The notes beneath the pieces are model-generated. The model saw only the letters and a list, made by a program, of their open reading frames with translations, was not told the origin of the DNA and did not search any database. The position numbers and the translations under genes were made by a program. Positions 7,703 to 15,306 of a DNA stretch of 34,994 nt are shown piece by piece; the first letter of the stretch is position 1; every line of letters starts with the position of its first letter. The stretch comes from Pelagibacterium sp. (lineage in GTDB: Bacteria; Pseudomonadota; Alphaproteobacteria; Rhizobiales; Devosiaceae): NCBI GenBank assembly GCA_002723255.1, contig PBNW01000058.1, forward strand, positions 1 to 34,994, given 5' to 3'.

Positions 7703-8020
7703 ATGCGCGCCGGCAAGATGGATCGCAGCATCACCATCCAGCACTACACCACCGTCATCGACGACTATGGCGTGCCCAGCGAGACCTGGGCAGACGTCGC
7801 CACCGTCCGCGCCCAGATGATCGAGAGCACGGTCGAGGAGTATCAGCGGGCATATGGGGAGGGCGGCAACACCGCCGTGATCTTCCGCATCCGCCACCGC
7901 GACGACATCGCCATAGATCAGCGCGTGCTCTATGAGGGCAAGGCGCTCAATATCCGCGACATCAAAGAGCTTGGCCGCCGCAAGGGCCATGAGCTGCGGT
8001 GCGAGGAGGTGCGATCGTGA
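7703..8020 (+). CDS. Head closure / head-tail adaptor protein (SPP1 gp16-like)
   Basis: A 105-residue small beta protein: 'MDRSITIQHYTTVIDDYGVPSETWADVATVRAQM' is the typical start of phage head-tail adaptors ('r.r.tiq......d.yG....tW'), and 'YEGKALNIRDIKELGRRKGHELRCEEV' is the usual end. It seals the portal after packaging and joins the tail. It overlaps the terminase small subunit start by GTGA. Confidence 0.9.
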   Translation: MRAGKMDRSITIQHYTTVIDDYGVPSETWADVATVRAQMIESTVEEYQRAYGEGGNTAVIFRIRHRDDIAIDQRVLYEGKALNIRDIKELGRRKGHELRCEEVRS

Positions 8021-8430
8021 AGGGCGCCAAGGCTCATCTCAAGGCCATAGACGGCGGGCTTAAGGGCGTTCCGAAGGTGCCCGACACCATTCCCGATAAT
8101 ATGGTCGATGAGTGGAAGGCCGTGGTTGCCGAGATGGTCGAGCGCAAGATCCTCACCACCACCGGCCTCGGCATCGTCGAAACCTACATCCTTGCACGTT
8201 GGACGGTGCGGGAATGCCAGAAGGCATTGGCCGAACACGGCCCCTTGACCAAGACCGCGCATGGGATGCTCAAGCCCAACCCCGCCGCATCCATCCTGAA
8301 CAAGTCCACAGAGGCCGTTGCCCGACTCGGCGCCGAGCTGGGGCTCACCCCGGCGGCGCGGTCCAAGCAAGGTTTCCAGCCCAAGGGAGGGAAGGCAAGC
8401 AATGGCGCGCCAGCAGACCTCCAAATTTAA
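8017..8430 (+). CDS. Phage terminase small subunit, P27 family
   Basis: A 137-residue protein. The GTG at 8017 is chosen because GGAGG lies 7 bp upstream (8005-8009) and it overlaps the previous stop; a GTG at 7999 would add six residues. The P27 pattern is seen as 'PDNMVDEWKAVVAEMVER', 'ETYILARWTVRECQKALAE', 'MLKPNPAASILNKSTEAV' and 'LGAELGLTPAARS'. It recognises the packaging site and presents DNA to the large subunit. It overlaps the terL gene by 29 nt. Its place after the head-closure gene is unusual. Confidence 0.88.
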   Translation: MKGAKAHLKAIDGGLKGVPKVPDTIPDNMVDEWKAVVAEMVERKILTTTGLGIVETYILARWTVRECQKALAEHGPLTKTAHGMLKPNPAASILNKSTEAVARLGAELGLTPAARSKQGFQPKGGKASNGAPADLQI

Positions 8431-10039
8431 AGCGACCCGTCCGGAGTGGGTGTTCGACGACAGCGAGATTGACGATCCGTTCGGCCATGGTGAAAGGGCG
8501 GTGGAGTTCCTTCGCTGCCTCAAGCACCCCAAGAGCGACAGCGGCGATTTCGAACTCCCCCGGTTCTGGGAGCGCATTGTGCGCCGCATCTATGGGCCAT
8601 GCTTCCCCGATGGTCGACGGCAGGTCCGGACTGTCTTCGCCCTTCTCCCCCGCGGTGCCCGTAAGACCACCATGGGGGCGGGCCTCGCATTGCTTCACAC
8701 GGTTGGATATCAGCGTGTCCCGCGCGGTCAGGCAATGGTCGCGGCGTCTGCCGAGGAGGATGCCGTGATCGCCTATGAGGAGGCGGTGGGCATCATCGGT
8801 GCGACGGACTGGCTCGACGGCAAGATGAAGCTCAACGAGAGCACATTCATCCTTGAGCATTCGCTGTCTGGAGCCAAATTTCGCGCCCTGGCATCAGGTG
8901 GCAAGGGCAAGCTGGGCAAGACCCCGCAATTCGTCCTGGCCGACGAGCTGATAGCATGGGAAGGTGAAAAGAGCCGCAAGACCTGGTCAGCGCTCCGCAC
9001 CGGTCTCAATAAGGCTCCCGGCTCCCTTCTGGTCATCATCACCCAGGCGGGACGCGGCCAAGAGAACCTTGCGTTCGATCTGCTCAAGTATGCCCGCAAG
9101 GTCCAGTCCGGGGAGATCGAAGACCCCGGTTTTCTCCCCGTGCTGTTCGAAGCCGAGCCCGATGCGGACTGGGAAGACGAGGCCCTGTGGCACTTCGTCA
9201 ATCCCGGCCTTGCCGATGGGTATCCCGACCTTGAAGGCCTTCGCCAGATGGCCCGCGAATCGAAAGAGCGCCCCGCCGATCGGGACGACTTCCGGCAATA
9301 CCACCTCAACACATGGCTCGATTACAGTGCATCGCCCTTCGTCGAGATGCCGATCTATGACGAGGGGGCCCATCCGGTGGACCTTGAGGAAAAGGACATC
9401 ACCCAAGAGCCTTGCTGGCTTGCGGTCGACCTTTCCTCCAATCGAGACCTCACGGCGGTTGTGGCGTGCTGGGGGGATCGCGAGAACGGGTATGAGGTCC
9501 ACCCGTGGTTCTTCTGTCCCGAGGATAACATCGTCCACCGGTCGGATCGGGAGAAGGCCAACTATCCGCATTGGGCAGAGCAGGGGCTTATCATCCCCAC
9601 TCCCGGCAATGTGGTCGATTTCCAAGCCGTCGAGGACAAGGTGCGCGCGTTGTGCGCCACGTACCGCGTGATGGAGATCGCCTTCGATCCGCACATGGCG
9701 CGCAACACGATCAACAATCTGATCGAGGACGGCTTTCCCGCTGTGGAGATGCGCCAGGGCTGGATAACCATGGCTCCAGCCATCAAGGAGCTGGAGCGCG
9801 CCATAGTGGCCCGTCGCTTCAAACACGGCGGCCACCCCATCCTGCGCTGGCATTTCGAGAACATCGCAGTAGAGCGGGACAAGGCCGACAACATGAGTTT
9901 CCACAAAGGAAAGTCTACGGACCGCATCGACGGTGCCGTGGCGACAGCAATGGCGGTGGCGCGGTGCGCGGCCGGCGACAGCAACCAGTCCTCATATGAC
10001 GATTTCGATGGCGACATCGAAGAATGGGCAGTGGCATAG
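8402..10039 (+). CDS. Phage terminase large subunit
   Basis: A 545-residue packaging motor with both domains complete. N-terminal ATPase: a P-loop variant 'PRGARKTT' at residues 83-90 and a Walker B with Asp-Glu at 181-182 ('FVLADELIAWE'). C-terminal RNase H-like nuclease: acidic residues Asp343 ('LAVDLSSN'), Asp429 ('IAFDPHM') and Asp510 ('STDRIDG'). It powers DNA translocation into the prohead and cuts the concatemer. The start is the ATG after a purine-rich GGGAGGGAAGG tract; longer in-frame extensions overlap terS. It directly precedes the tape measure. Confidence 0.95.
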   Translation: MARQQTSKFKATRPEWVFDDSEIDDPFGHGERAVEFLRCLKHPKSDSGDFELPRFWERIVRRIYGPCFPDGRRQVRTVFALLPRGARKTTMGAGLALLHTVGYQRVPRGQAMVAASAEEDAVIAYEEAVGIIGATDWLDGKMKLNESTFILEHSLSGAKFRALASGGKGKLGKTPQFVLADELIAWEGEKSRKTWSALRTGLNKAPGSLLVIITQAGRGQENLAFDLLKYARKVQSGEIEDPGFLPVLFEAEPDADWEDEALWHFVNPGLADGYPDLEGLRQMARESKERPADRDDFRQYHLNTWLDYSASPFVEMPIYDEGAHPVDLEEKDITQEPCWLAVDLSSNRDLTAVVACWGDRENGYEVHPWFFCPEDNIVHRSDREKANYPHWAEQGLIIPTPGNVVDFQAVEDKVRALCATYRVMEIAFDPHMARNTINNLIEDGFPAVEMRQGWITMAPAIKELERAIVARRFKHGGHPILRWHFENIAVERDKADNMSFHKGKSTDRIDGAVATAMAVARCAAGDSNQSSYDDFDGDIEEWAVA

Positions 10040-10048
10040 GAGCCAAAC

Positions 10049-11902
10049 ATGGCAGGCGAAGGTGATGCAGAACGGCTTGTGGTCCTACTGGAGGCCCGCA
10101 TCCGTGACTTCGAAAAGAACATGGCCAAGGCCAGCGGCACGGCCACCAAGAGTTATGGCCGGATGCGCAAGGACAGCACAACCGCCACGGGGCGCATGGA
10201 GCGGGACATGGTTCGATCAACCGGGCGGATCAATCAAGCGCTGGCGATGACCAGTTCCAAGATTGGCGGCTTCGGCAAGGCCATGATCGGCGGGCTCGTT
10301 GGTGGTCTCGCTGCCGGTGGCATCGCAGGTCTGGTGTCGGGACTTGGCAGAGTGGCGAACGGTGTTGCCCAGGTCGGTGATGAGGCCCGCCGGGCAGGTG
10401 TGGATTTTGAAGCCTTCCAAGAGTTGAAATATGTCGCTGAGCAAAACCGCATCGGTGTCGACGCCCTGACCGATGGTCTCAAGGAACTGAACCTCCGGGC
10501 CGACGAGTTCATCGTTACCGGGGGAGGTTCCGCGGCGGAAGCATTCGAGCGCCTCGGGTTTACCGCCGAAGACCTGGCCATCAAGCTCCAGGACCCAAGC
10601 GCTCTCTTTACCGAGATCATCGGCAAGCTGGGGCAACTCGATCAAGCCGCCCAGATCCGCATAGCCGACGAGATATTCGGCGGCACTGGTGGCGAGAAGT
10701 TTGTGCAGCTCATCGAGCAGGGCGAACAGGGCATCAGGGACACGATCCGCGAGGCCCGCAATCTCGGCATCGTCATGGATGAGGACGTGCTCGACAAAGC
10801 CGAGGAGCTGGACCGCAAGTTCAATCAGGTCTCGAATACAGTCGGCACGGCCCTCAAGACAGCGATCGTTGAGGCCAGCGCCGCCCTCGGCGAGTTCATC
10901 AATGCGTTCAACAATTTCATGACCACTGCCGGAGGCGGCACCGTTGGGGCGGGCGCCAACCAGCCGCTCTCAGATCAGCTCACACCCGAGCAGCGCAACG
11001 AAATGAGATTGCGCCTGGCACTCGGAAACAAGCCCGGCGAAAACCTCTATGAAGGCTTCAACTTCGGTGACGATGGCAACATCGTTGTGGCGCCACCACC
11101 CCCGCCCACTGTGACGCCGCCCGGTGGCGGAGGCGGAGGTGGGTCGCGATCCAGCGCCGTCGACGATATCGAAACCCAGCGCAAGGCAGTCGAGGCTCTG
11201 ATCGCGGGCCTTGAGTTCGAGCGTTCTTTAATCGGTCTCAGCGCAGCAGAGCAGGAAAAGCTCAACATTCTCAGGGAGGCCGGAGCGGCGGCGACCGACG
11301 AGCAGAAAGACAAAATTTCAGAGCTTGTGGACCAGATGCACGCCGAGCAAGCCCAGGTCGATCAACTTGCCGGGCTGTTCGACATGTTGGGGCAGGTAGG
11401 CATGTCGGCGGTCCAAGGGATTACAGATGCATTGCAGGACGGCAAGATCACGGCCGAGGAATTTGGGGCCATTCTGTCGAACGTCCTCGCCCAGGCAGGA
11501 AACTTCTTTCTCCAGACTGGTTTCAATCTGATCGGGGCATCTTTGGGTATACCGGGCTTCGCGATGGGCACTGCCAATACTGGTGGCTCCAGAGGCGAGG
11601 TGCGAGGTGTCGTTCACGGTCAGGAGGCTGTTGTCCCGCTGCCAAACGGCGGAAAAATCCCGGTTCAGATCAGCGGCGCCTCTACCCATCCCCAAGGTGT
11701 TGAGGTGTTTGTCACGCTGGGATGGTCCCAAGATTCAAACGGTAATATTGCGCCGATTGTTGAAAAAGTGTCCCAGCGCACAGTTGCAGCAGCGCTTCCG
11801 GTGGCGATGAATGCGACACGGAAACAGGCGGCAAAAGACGCCCCAGGAGCTGTTGCGAAATATCAGCGCGATCAGGGCGGATCTGATTTCAGGACGATGT
11901 GA
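10049..11902 (+). CDS. Phage tail tape measure protein
   Basis: A 617-residue protein. The N-terminal 60 residues are helical and repetitive; residues about 72-115 are a Gly/Ala-rich hydrophobic stretch typical of tape measures; 'AGVDFEAFQELKYVAEQNRIGVDALTDGLKEL' is a common tape-measure motif. A Pro/Gly linker (APPPPP... GGGGGGG) at about residues 348-367 separates a second coiled-coil part from the conserved end 'FAMGTANTGGSRGEVRGVVHGQEAVVPLPNGGKIPV'. It sets tail length; at 617 residues it implies a fairly short tail. AGGAG lies 6 bp before the ATG. Normally tail-tip genes follow, but they are absent here. Confidence 0.92.
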   Translation: MAGEGDAERLVVLLEARIRDFEKNMAKASGTATKSYGRMRKDSTTATGRMERDMVRSTGRINQALAMTSSKIGGFGKAMIGGLVGGLAAGGIAGLVSGLGRVANGVAQVGDEARRAGVDFEAFQELKYVAEQNRIGVDALTDGLKELNLRADEFIVTGGGSAAEAFERLGFTAEDLAIKLQDPSALFTEIIGKLGQLDQAAQIRIADEIFGGTGGEKFVQLIEQGEQGIRDTIREARNLGIVMDEDVLDKAEELDRKFNQVSNTVGTALKTAIVEASAALGEFINAFNNFMTTAGGGTVGAGANQPLSDQLTPEQRNEMRLRLALGNKPGENLYEGFNFGDDGNIVVAPPPPPTVTPPGGGGGGGSRSSAVDDIETQRKAVEALIAGLEFERSLIGLSAAEQEKLNILREAGAAATDEQKDKISELVDQMHAEQAQVDQLAGLFDMLGQVGMSAVQGITDALQDGKITAEEFGAILSNVLAQAGNFFLQTGFNLIGASLGIPGFAMGTANTGGSRGEVRGVVHGQEAVVPLPNGGKIPVQISGASTHPQGVEVFVTLGWSQDSNGNIAPIVEKVSQRTVAAALPVAMNATRKQAAKDAPGAVAKYQRDQGGSDFRTM

Positions 11903-12258
11903 TGAGAGCATTTCAAGCACTAAAACGGCAACTCTGCGAATGCCTGATCGAGCAATTGGAAGGCCGTCGCATGACCGTGCCCGAGGCTGGCCAGATCATC
12001 TGGAGGATGTTCATCGACCTATGCACCTCTCGCACCTATCACGGCGCTGGACCCAATCCGATCACTCATTCCGAGATTCGCGCCTATTTGGCTCTATACC
12101 GATGGCCCCTTGAGCCGCGGCACGTCGACCTAATTTTCGCCATGGACCGGGTTTGGCTCGATCACGCCCATCGGCAACAAAGGCTCAGGCTAGCCAATCA
12201 ACCCAGCGCCAATGATCCCACTCTCGACAGGGGCGCGTTCGACGCGGTGTTCGGATGA
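11902..12258 (+). CDS. Uncharacterised phage protein after tape measure
   Basis: A 118-residue protein starting at an ATG that overlaps the tape-measure stop (TGATG). The central part 'PITHSEIRAYLALYRWPLEPRHVDLIFAMDRVWL' resembles the 'W.ei.ay.rl.....l.p.e...l..md...l' pattern of small tail assembly chaperone-like proteins of proteobacterial phages, which would usually precede the tape measure. The match is by eye and weak. It is coupled to the zinc-protein gene by ATGA. Confidence 0.6.
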   Translation: MRAFQALKRQLCECLIEQLEGRRMTVPEAGQIIWRMFIDLCTSRTYHGAGPNPITHSEIRAYLALYRWPLEPRHVDLIFAMDRVWLDHAHRQQRLRLANQPSANDPTLDRGAFDAVFG

Positions 12259-13337
12259 AGAACGCAGGGCGCGCCAACCACAATTATAAACACGGCTTGT
12301 TCACCGGCTATGGAGAATATCGGCATGGCGTTGCTGTGCCGGTCAAGCGCCCCGAGCCCGTTTTCCAAGCCGAGCAGCGCCAGCACATAATCGGGCGCCT
12401 TGTTGAAATCATGTCCGTTTGGACACAGAGTCCGTTCCAGTTCGAGGGGGCTGCGCGATCATCGGTACGGTCCAATCTTTGCCTCCACGGCGTTGAATGG
12501 GCACAGGCTGATGCCGAGGCGGCATCACTCGTGCAGTCGGCTCTTGGACGCATGCGAGCGGTGCGACCCACCTGGGAGCAGGGGCAGAAGGAATACACGA
12601 TCCCTCGCGAGAACTGCGCCTGGTGCTATATCCCGATACCTGATGACCTCATTGTCGGCTCGCATCACAAGGGGTTCTGTTGCCCGGAGCATGCCCGGTT
12701 TGCGATCGAGCTACGGGATCTTAGGTCCGTTGGAGAAACACAGGCTGCTTATCGCGCCGCTGCTGATGTGATCTATCGAGCGAAGAACCCGGCCCGGCCG
12801 TGCGAGCACTGCGACAGGACATTTCGGCCCAAGAACCCCGACGCGAAATACTGCTCACACCGCTGCTCGACCGAGGCCACGGTGCTGCCTGACAAGCCCT
12901 GCGCCCAGTGTGGGGCCATGTTCCACCCCAGCACGATTGGCACGCAATACTGTTCTACGGCTTGCCGAGATGCATCGATGCGCATCCTGCCGATCAAAGC
13001 GTGCGAGAACCCAGCCTGCGGGAAGTCCTTTCAGACCCAGCACTACGCGCACCAGAAATATTGCAGCAGCAAGTGCCATCACGAGCACCGAGAAGCCATG
13101 GCGCCCGAGTTCGAAAACGAATGCTCTATGTGCGGGACGCACTTCATTTCGCGGCATCATCCGGCCACGCTTTGCAGCCAGACCTGCAAGACGCGGAAAA
13201 GCCAAGCCGGTCGAGGAGTGTTCCCTAAGTCGCTACGGCCCTGGGTGCTTGACTACATCCTCACCGCGACGATCAGATCGTCGAACCCCGAAGCGCTCAC
13301 CCCCTCAACCCTAGATAAGCTGCTAGAGGCAGCGTAG
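12255..13337 (+). CDS. Multi-module zinc-binding phage protein
   Basis: A 360-residue protein with five CxxC/CxxxC-type modules in series: C121/C124 with C142/C143/H146; C183/C186 with C200/C204; C216/C219 with C233/C237; C250/C255 with C270/C274; and C290/C293 with C307/C311. Spacing is regular: a CxxC knuckle, 13-14 residues, then 'YC(S)..C', as in treble-clef/FCS-like zinc fingers. The N-terminal 120 residues and the C-terminal 45 are not zinc-type; the N-terminus starts with 'MKNAGRANHNYKHGLFT', similar to openings of small phage packaging/regulatory proteins. Function is unknown; nucleic-acid or protein binding is likely. It lies where tail-tip genes would be expected. Confidence 0.7.
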   Translation: MKNAGRANHNYKHGLFTGYGEYRHGVAVPVKRPEPVFQAEQRQHIIGRLVEIMSVWTQSPFQFEGAARSSVRSNLCLHGVEWAQADAEAASLVQSALGRMRAVRPTWEQGQKEYTIPRENCAWCYIPIPDDLIVGSHHKGFCCPEHARFAIELRDLRSVGETQAAYRAAADVIYRAKNPARPCEHCDRTFRPKNPDAKYCSHRCSTEATVLPDKPCAQCGAMFHPSTIGTQYCSTACRDASMRILPIKACENPACGKSFQTQHYAHQKYCSSKCHHEHREAMAPEFENECSMCGTHFISRHHPATLCSQTCKTRKSQAGRGVFPKSLRPWVLDYILTATIRSSNPEALTPSTLDKLLEAA

Positions 13338-13346
13338 GAGATGGAA

Positions 13347-13568
13347 ATGGACAAGGCATTCGACTATATCGCGATGCCCAAAGGGCAGACGCCAGGTGGC
13401 CCGGTGCAGGCATCGGATGGCCGCTGGTATCTCGTGCTCGACGCCATGCTCGATCTAGACCAAGCCCTTGATTGTATCGTGGCGCTTCGCCAAGGGAGGC
13501 CAGTCACGAGCACCGAAACTGTGGCCGCTCTATCCCGCCTTGGGGATAATCTCGCCAAGAAGGCTTAG
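13347..13568 (+). CDS. Small hypothetical phage protein
   Basis: A 73-residue acidic protein. The ATG at 13347 is preferred over 13341 because the GGAG at 13337-13340 abuts the first ATG but lies 6 bp from the second. No family is recognised. The C-terminal half is helical and hydrophobic ('LDQALDCIVALRQG'). It is the last rightward phage gene and its end overlaps the convergent leftward gene by 39 nt. Confidence 0.55.
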   Translation: MDKAFDYIAMPKGQTPGGPVQASDGRWYLVLDAMLDLDQALDCIVALRQGRPVTSTETVAALSRLGDNLAKKA

Positions 13569-14024
13569 AAGGTCCGGGGCCTTGGCCATCGCCGCGTCTA
13601 GGCCATCCATCGTCAGCTTTCCCAGCGCCTCGGCAGGCAGTGATTTTATTCGGTCGATGAGCTTTGCCTTCACGGTCGGGTCACCGGGCGCTTGATCGAT
13701 CCGATTGATGAGCAAGTCTCTGATTGTGTCGTCGTGGAGCTTCACCGTCACCACGTTCAGAATTGCGGATAAACCGCCATCATCTGCCAGAAAATCCATG
13801 CCCCGTGCCGTGACCTTCGCGCTGTGCATTTGAATTTCCCTGCTCATAAACTCGGTAAACTTGAAATCTACGAGGCCGTGCTCATGGAGGTACTGGAGGT
13901 TCACCAGCAGACGATTGTCCGTCTGATCTCCAAAGCTGCGCTTTATATCGGCGGATTGGGGATATAGCCCCGCGAGTTCATTTAGAAGATATCTTTGAAA
14001 GTCTCTGTCTAACAACTCGCCCAT
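13530..14024 (-). CDS. Hypothetical winged-helix-like protein (YjcQ/DUF2513-like pattern)
   Basis: A 164-residue protein read leftward. The start is the ATG with GGAGG a few bases upstream; an open frame continues upstream to 14183 but has no better signal. The first 90 residues ('MGELLDRDFQRYLLNELAGLYP', 'VNLQYLHEHGLVDFKF', 'AKVTARGMDFLADDGGL') follow the order of a YjcQ/DUF2513-type winged helix: helix, helix, recognition helix, beta wing. The second half is helical. It is the only leftward gene in the prophage, sits next to the attachment tRNA, and its promoter region holds the TGTGCC repeat cluster. Confidence 0.65.
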   Translation of the reverse strand: MGELLDRDFQRYLLNELAGLYPQSADIKRSFGDQTDNRLLVNLQYLHEHGLVDFKFTEFMSREIQMHSAKVTARGMDFLADDGGLSAILNVVTVKLHDDTIRDLLINRIDQAPGDPTVKAKLIDRIKSLPAEALGKLTMDGLDAAMAKAPDLLSLLGEIIPKAG

Positions 14025-14102
14025 ATTCGCCCTCCAGTTTGACCATCCCATCAAACCAGAGCACCCCGGATGAGTCACCGGGAACAAAAGGGGGAGGGAA
14101 CG

Positions 14103-14195
14103 TGTGCCATGTGCCATTTCATGTGCCATGGATTCGCCGGGGTGCAAAGGAAAAGCCCGGAAACCGGGGGGATTGCACGGCACACGGATGGCACA
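14103..14195. repeat. Cluster of TGTGCCAT repeats near prophage end
   Basis: GTGCCAT occurs directly repeated at 14104-14110, 14111-14117 and 14123-14129, the last two as ATGTGCCAT. Inverted GGCACA copies are at 14179-14184 and, as ATGGCACA, at 14188-14195. The cluster lies 65-160 bp from the tRNA 3' end and upstream of the leftward gene. Candidate roles are integrase/excisionase arm sites or an operator. The role is inferred. Confidence 0.5.
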
Positions 14196-14259
14196 AGAAA
14201 TGAAACAGGTAAGGGCGTCCCTACTGAATTAGTTCGTTGATTTCATTGAGAAAATTGTT

Positions 14260-14295
14260 TGGCTGGGGAACCTGGATTCGAACCAGGACTAACGG
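14260..14295 (-). other. Probable prophage attachment site in tRNA-Gln 3' end
   Basis: Phage genes run up to the 3' end of tRNA-Gln, which faces the prophage, the normal geometry when an integrase uses the T-arm and acceptor 3' segment as the core site. The matching copy at the other end lies outside the window, so core length and identity cannot be set. Confidence 0.45.
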
Positions 14296-14333
14296 AGTCA
14301 GAGTCCGTGGGTCTACCGTTAACCTATTCCCCA
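14260..14333 (-). tRNA. tRNA-Gln (anticodon CUG)
   Basis: Read on the minus strand it folds as a full cloverleaf of 74 nt: acceptor stem TGGGGAA/TTCCCCA with discriminator G and encoded CCA, D-arm GGTTAACGGTAGACC, anticodon stem ACGGA/TCCGT with loop CTCTGAC (anticodon CTG, reading CAG), variable loop TAGT, and T-arm CCTGG-TTCGAAT-CCAGG. The prophage lies at its 3' side. The gene is intact. Confidence 0.97.
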
Positions 14334-14480
14334 GCAGAGGCGGGCTTGCCCGCGCGGTTCGCTTCGGCAGGCCGCCGAAGGAAGTGGCGCTTGTTTAGCG
14401 GCACATGGTGGCGATTTCAAGCCCGCAATTTCACTTCTTTGTCACGCAGCGACTGGATGCGCCAGGGGCGGCTATCGGCG

Positions 14481-14897
14481 CTAATGGGTGACCGGGGCAC
14501 GCCAGGCGATGGCGCGGCTGGGGCTGTAGCAGCCAAGCGCAACCGTGTTGGAGTAGTTGCCGGAAACGATCTGCACCTGGCCGTTGCCGCAATCGCCCAC
14601 CACCACGCCCACATGGTTGGACATCACCATGATCGCGCCGATTGCGCCGGGATCTGCCTGCTCGCCGTAATGGGCGAAGTCGCGTGCCTTGTTCGAGCCG
14701 GTAGGAAGCAGCCCGGCGCGAGCCAGAACGGTATCGAGATAGCAGGCGCACCAGCGGCCCGGGCAACCCGAGGGGCGCACGCTCCCCAATTCGCTGAGCA
14801 TGACATTTATGACTGTCTGGGGGTCGCGGGCGCTGGCCGGAACGGCAATGGCCGACGCGGCGCACAGAGCAAGCAGAAGTGGCAAAACAATACGCAT
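14481..14897 (-). CDS. Secreted CHAP/TIGR02594-like peptidase or amidase
   Basis: A 138-residue protein with a clear signal peptide (hydrophobic residues 4-20, cleavage near Ala23 in 'VPASA'). The ATG at 14897 is chosen because it starts this signal; an upstream start at 14945 would add 16 charged residues. Cys50 in 'GRWCACYLDTVLARAGL' and His95 in 'SNHVGVVVGDCGNGQVQIV' match the catalytic Cys and His of CHAP/NlpC-P60-type (TIGR02594) cell-wall enzymes. It would act in the periplasm on peptidoglycan. It lies outside the prophage, beyond the tRNA, so it is more likely a host gene than a phage lysin. Confidence 0.65.
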   Translation of the reverse strand: MRIVLPLLLALCAASAIAVPASARDPQTVINVMLSELGSVRPSGCPGRWCACYLDTVLARAGLLPTGSNKARDFAHYGEQADPGAIGAIMVMSNHVGVVVGDCGNGQVQIVSGNYSNTVALGCYSPSRAIAWRAPVTH

Positions 14898-15306
14898 CAC
14901 TTTAGTTTTGTCCTTGGTTGGACCCGGCACGTAAAGCCAATGCACTGACGCGGCCGGTCTGTGTTGTGGTCAAGTCATCGGCACAACATCCGCGCGACAG
15001 GCAGACGAACCGATGCGGGATTATTTCGCCATGCTGGCGGGCTCATTACATCGCGACGCTGCGCGCGGCCACGCTCACTTGGGGCGCTCTCCCGTGATGC
15101 GGGCATAAACTGGAGTTTTATGGCGATATCTGGGCACATCGGCACGAACGAGGTGGAATGCGGCAATCGTTGCGTTGACGGCCATGATGGACTACCGTTG
15201 ATCCGAAACTGAAATGATCTGCCTCGGGCGCCTTTCCTTCGAGCCATTGTGGGCCAATTGCCTGCCTTGTGCTCCAACCGGCGACCGGGCGGTACGGAGA
15301 ACCGAG
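14898..15306. other. Divergent intergenic region without clear gene
   Basis: This is the 409-bp stretch between the leftward secreted-protein gene and the Ppx/GppA gene. It must carry both divergent promoters, but no convincing -35/-10 pair, hairpin or conserved small ORF stands out. The frame of the Ppx gene is open back to an ATG at 15214, without a ribosome-binding site. Confidence 0.5.

Larger units (their letters stand above)
1..14262. mobile_element. Prophage, right-hand part (left end outside window)
   Basis: This is a continuous block of phage genes: replication initiator, HK97-type portal, protease and capsid, head-tail connectors, terminase, major tail protein and tape measure. Most neighbours overlap by 1 to 30 nt, as in a phage late operon. 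It ends at the 3' end of a tRNA-Gln gene, a classic tyrosine-integrase target. No integrase, repressor, tail-tip, fibre, holin or endolysin is recognisable, so either the element continues to the left or it is incomplete. The exact right boundary is inferred from the tRNA end and not from a visible att duplication. Confidence 0.9.

Noticed and set aside
1-14260. Gene transfer agent instead of a prophage.
   Set aside because: A replication initiator with iterons, a P27-type terS, a toxin-like gene and tRNA-adjacent location favour a prophage-derived element; the gene order also differs from known GTA clusters.
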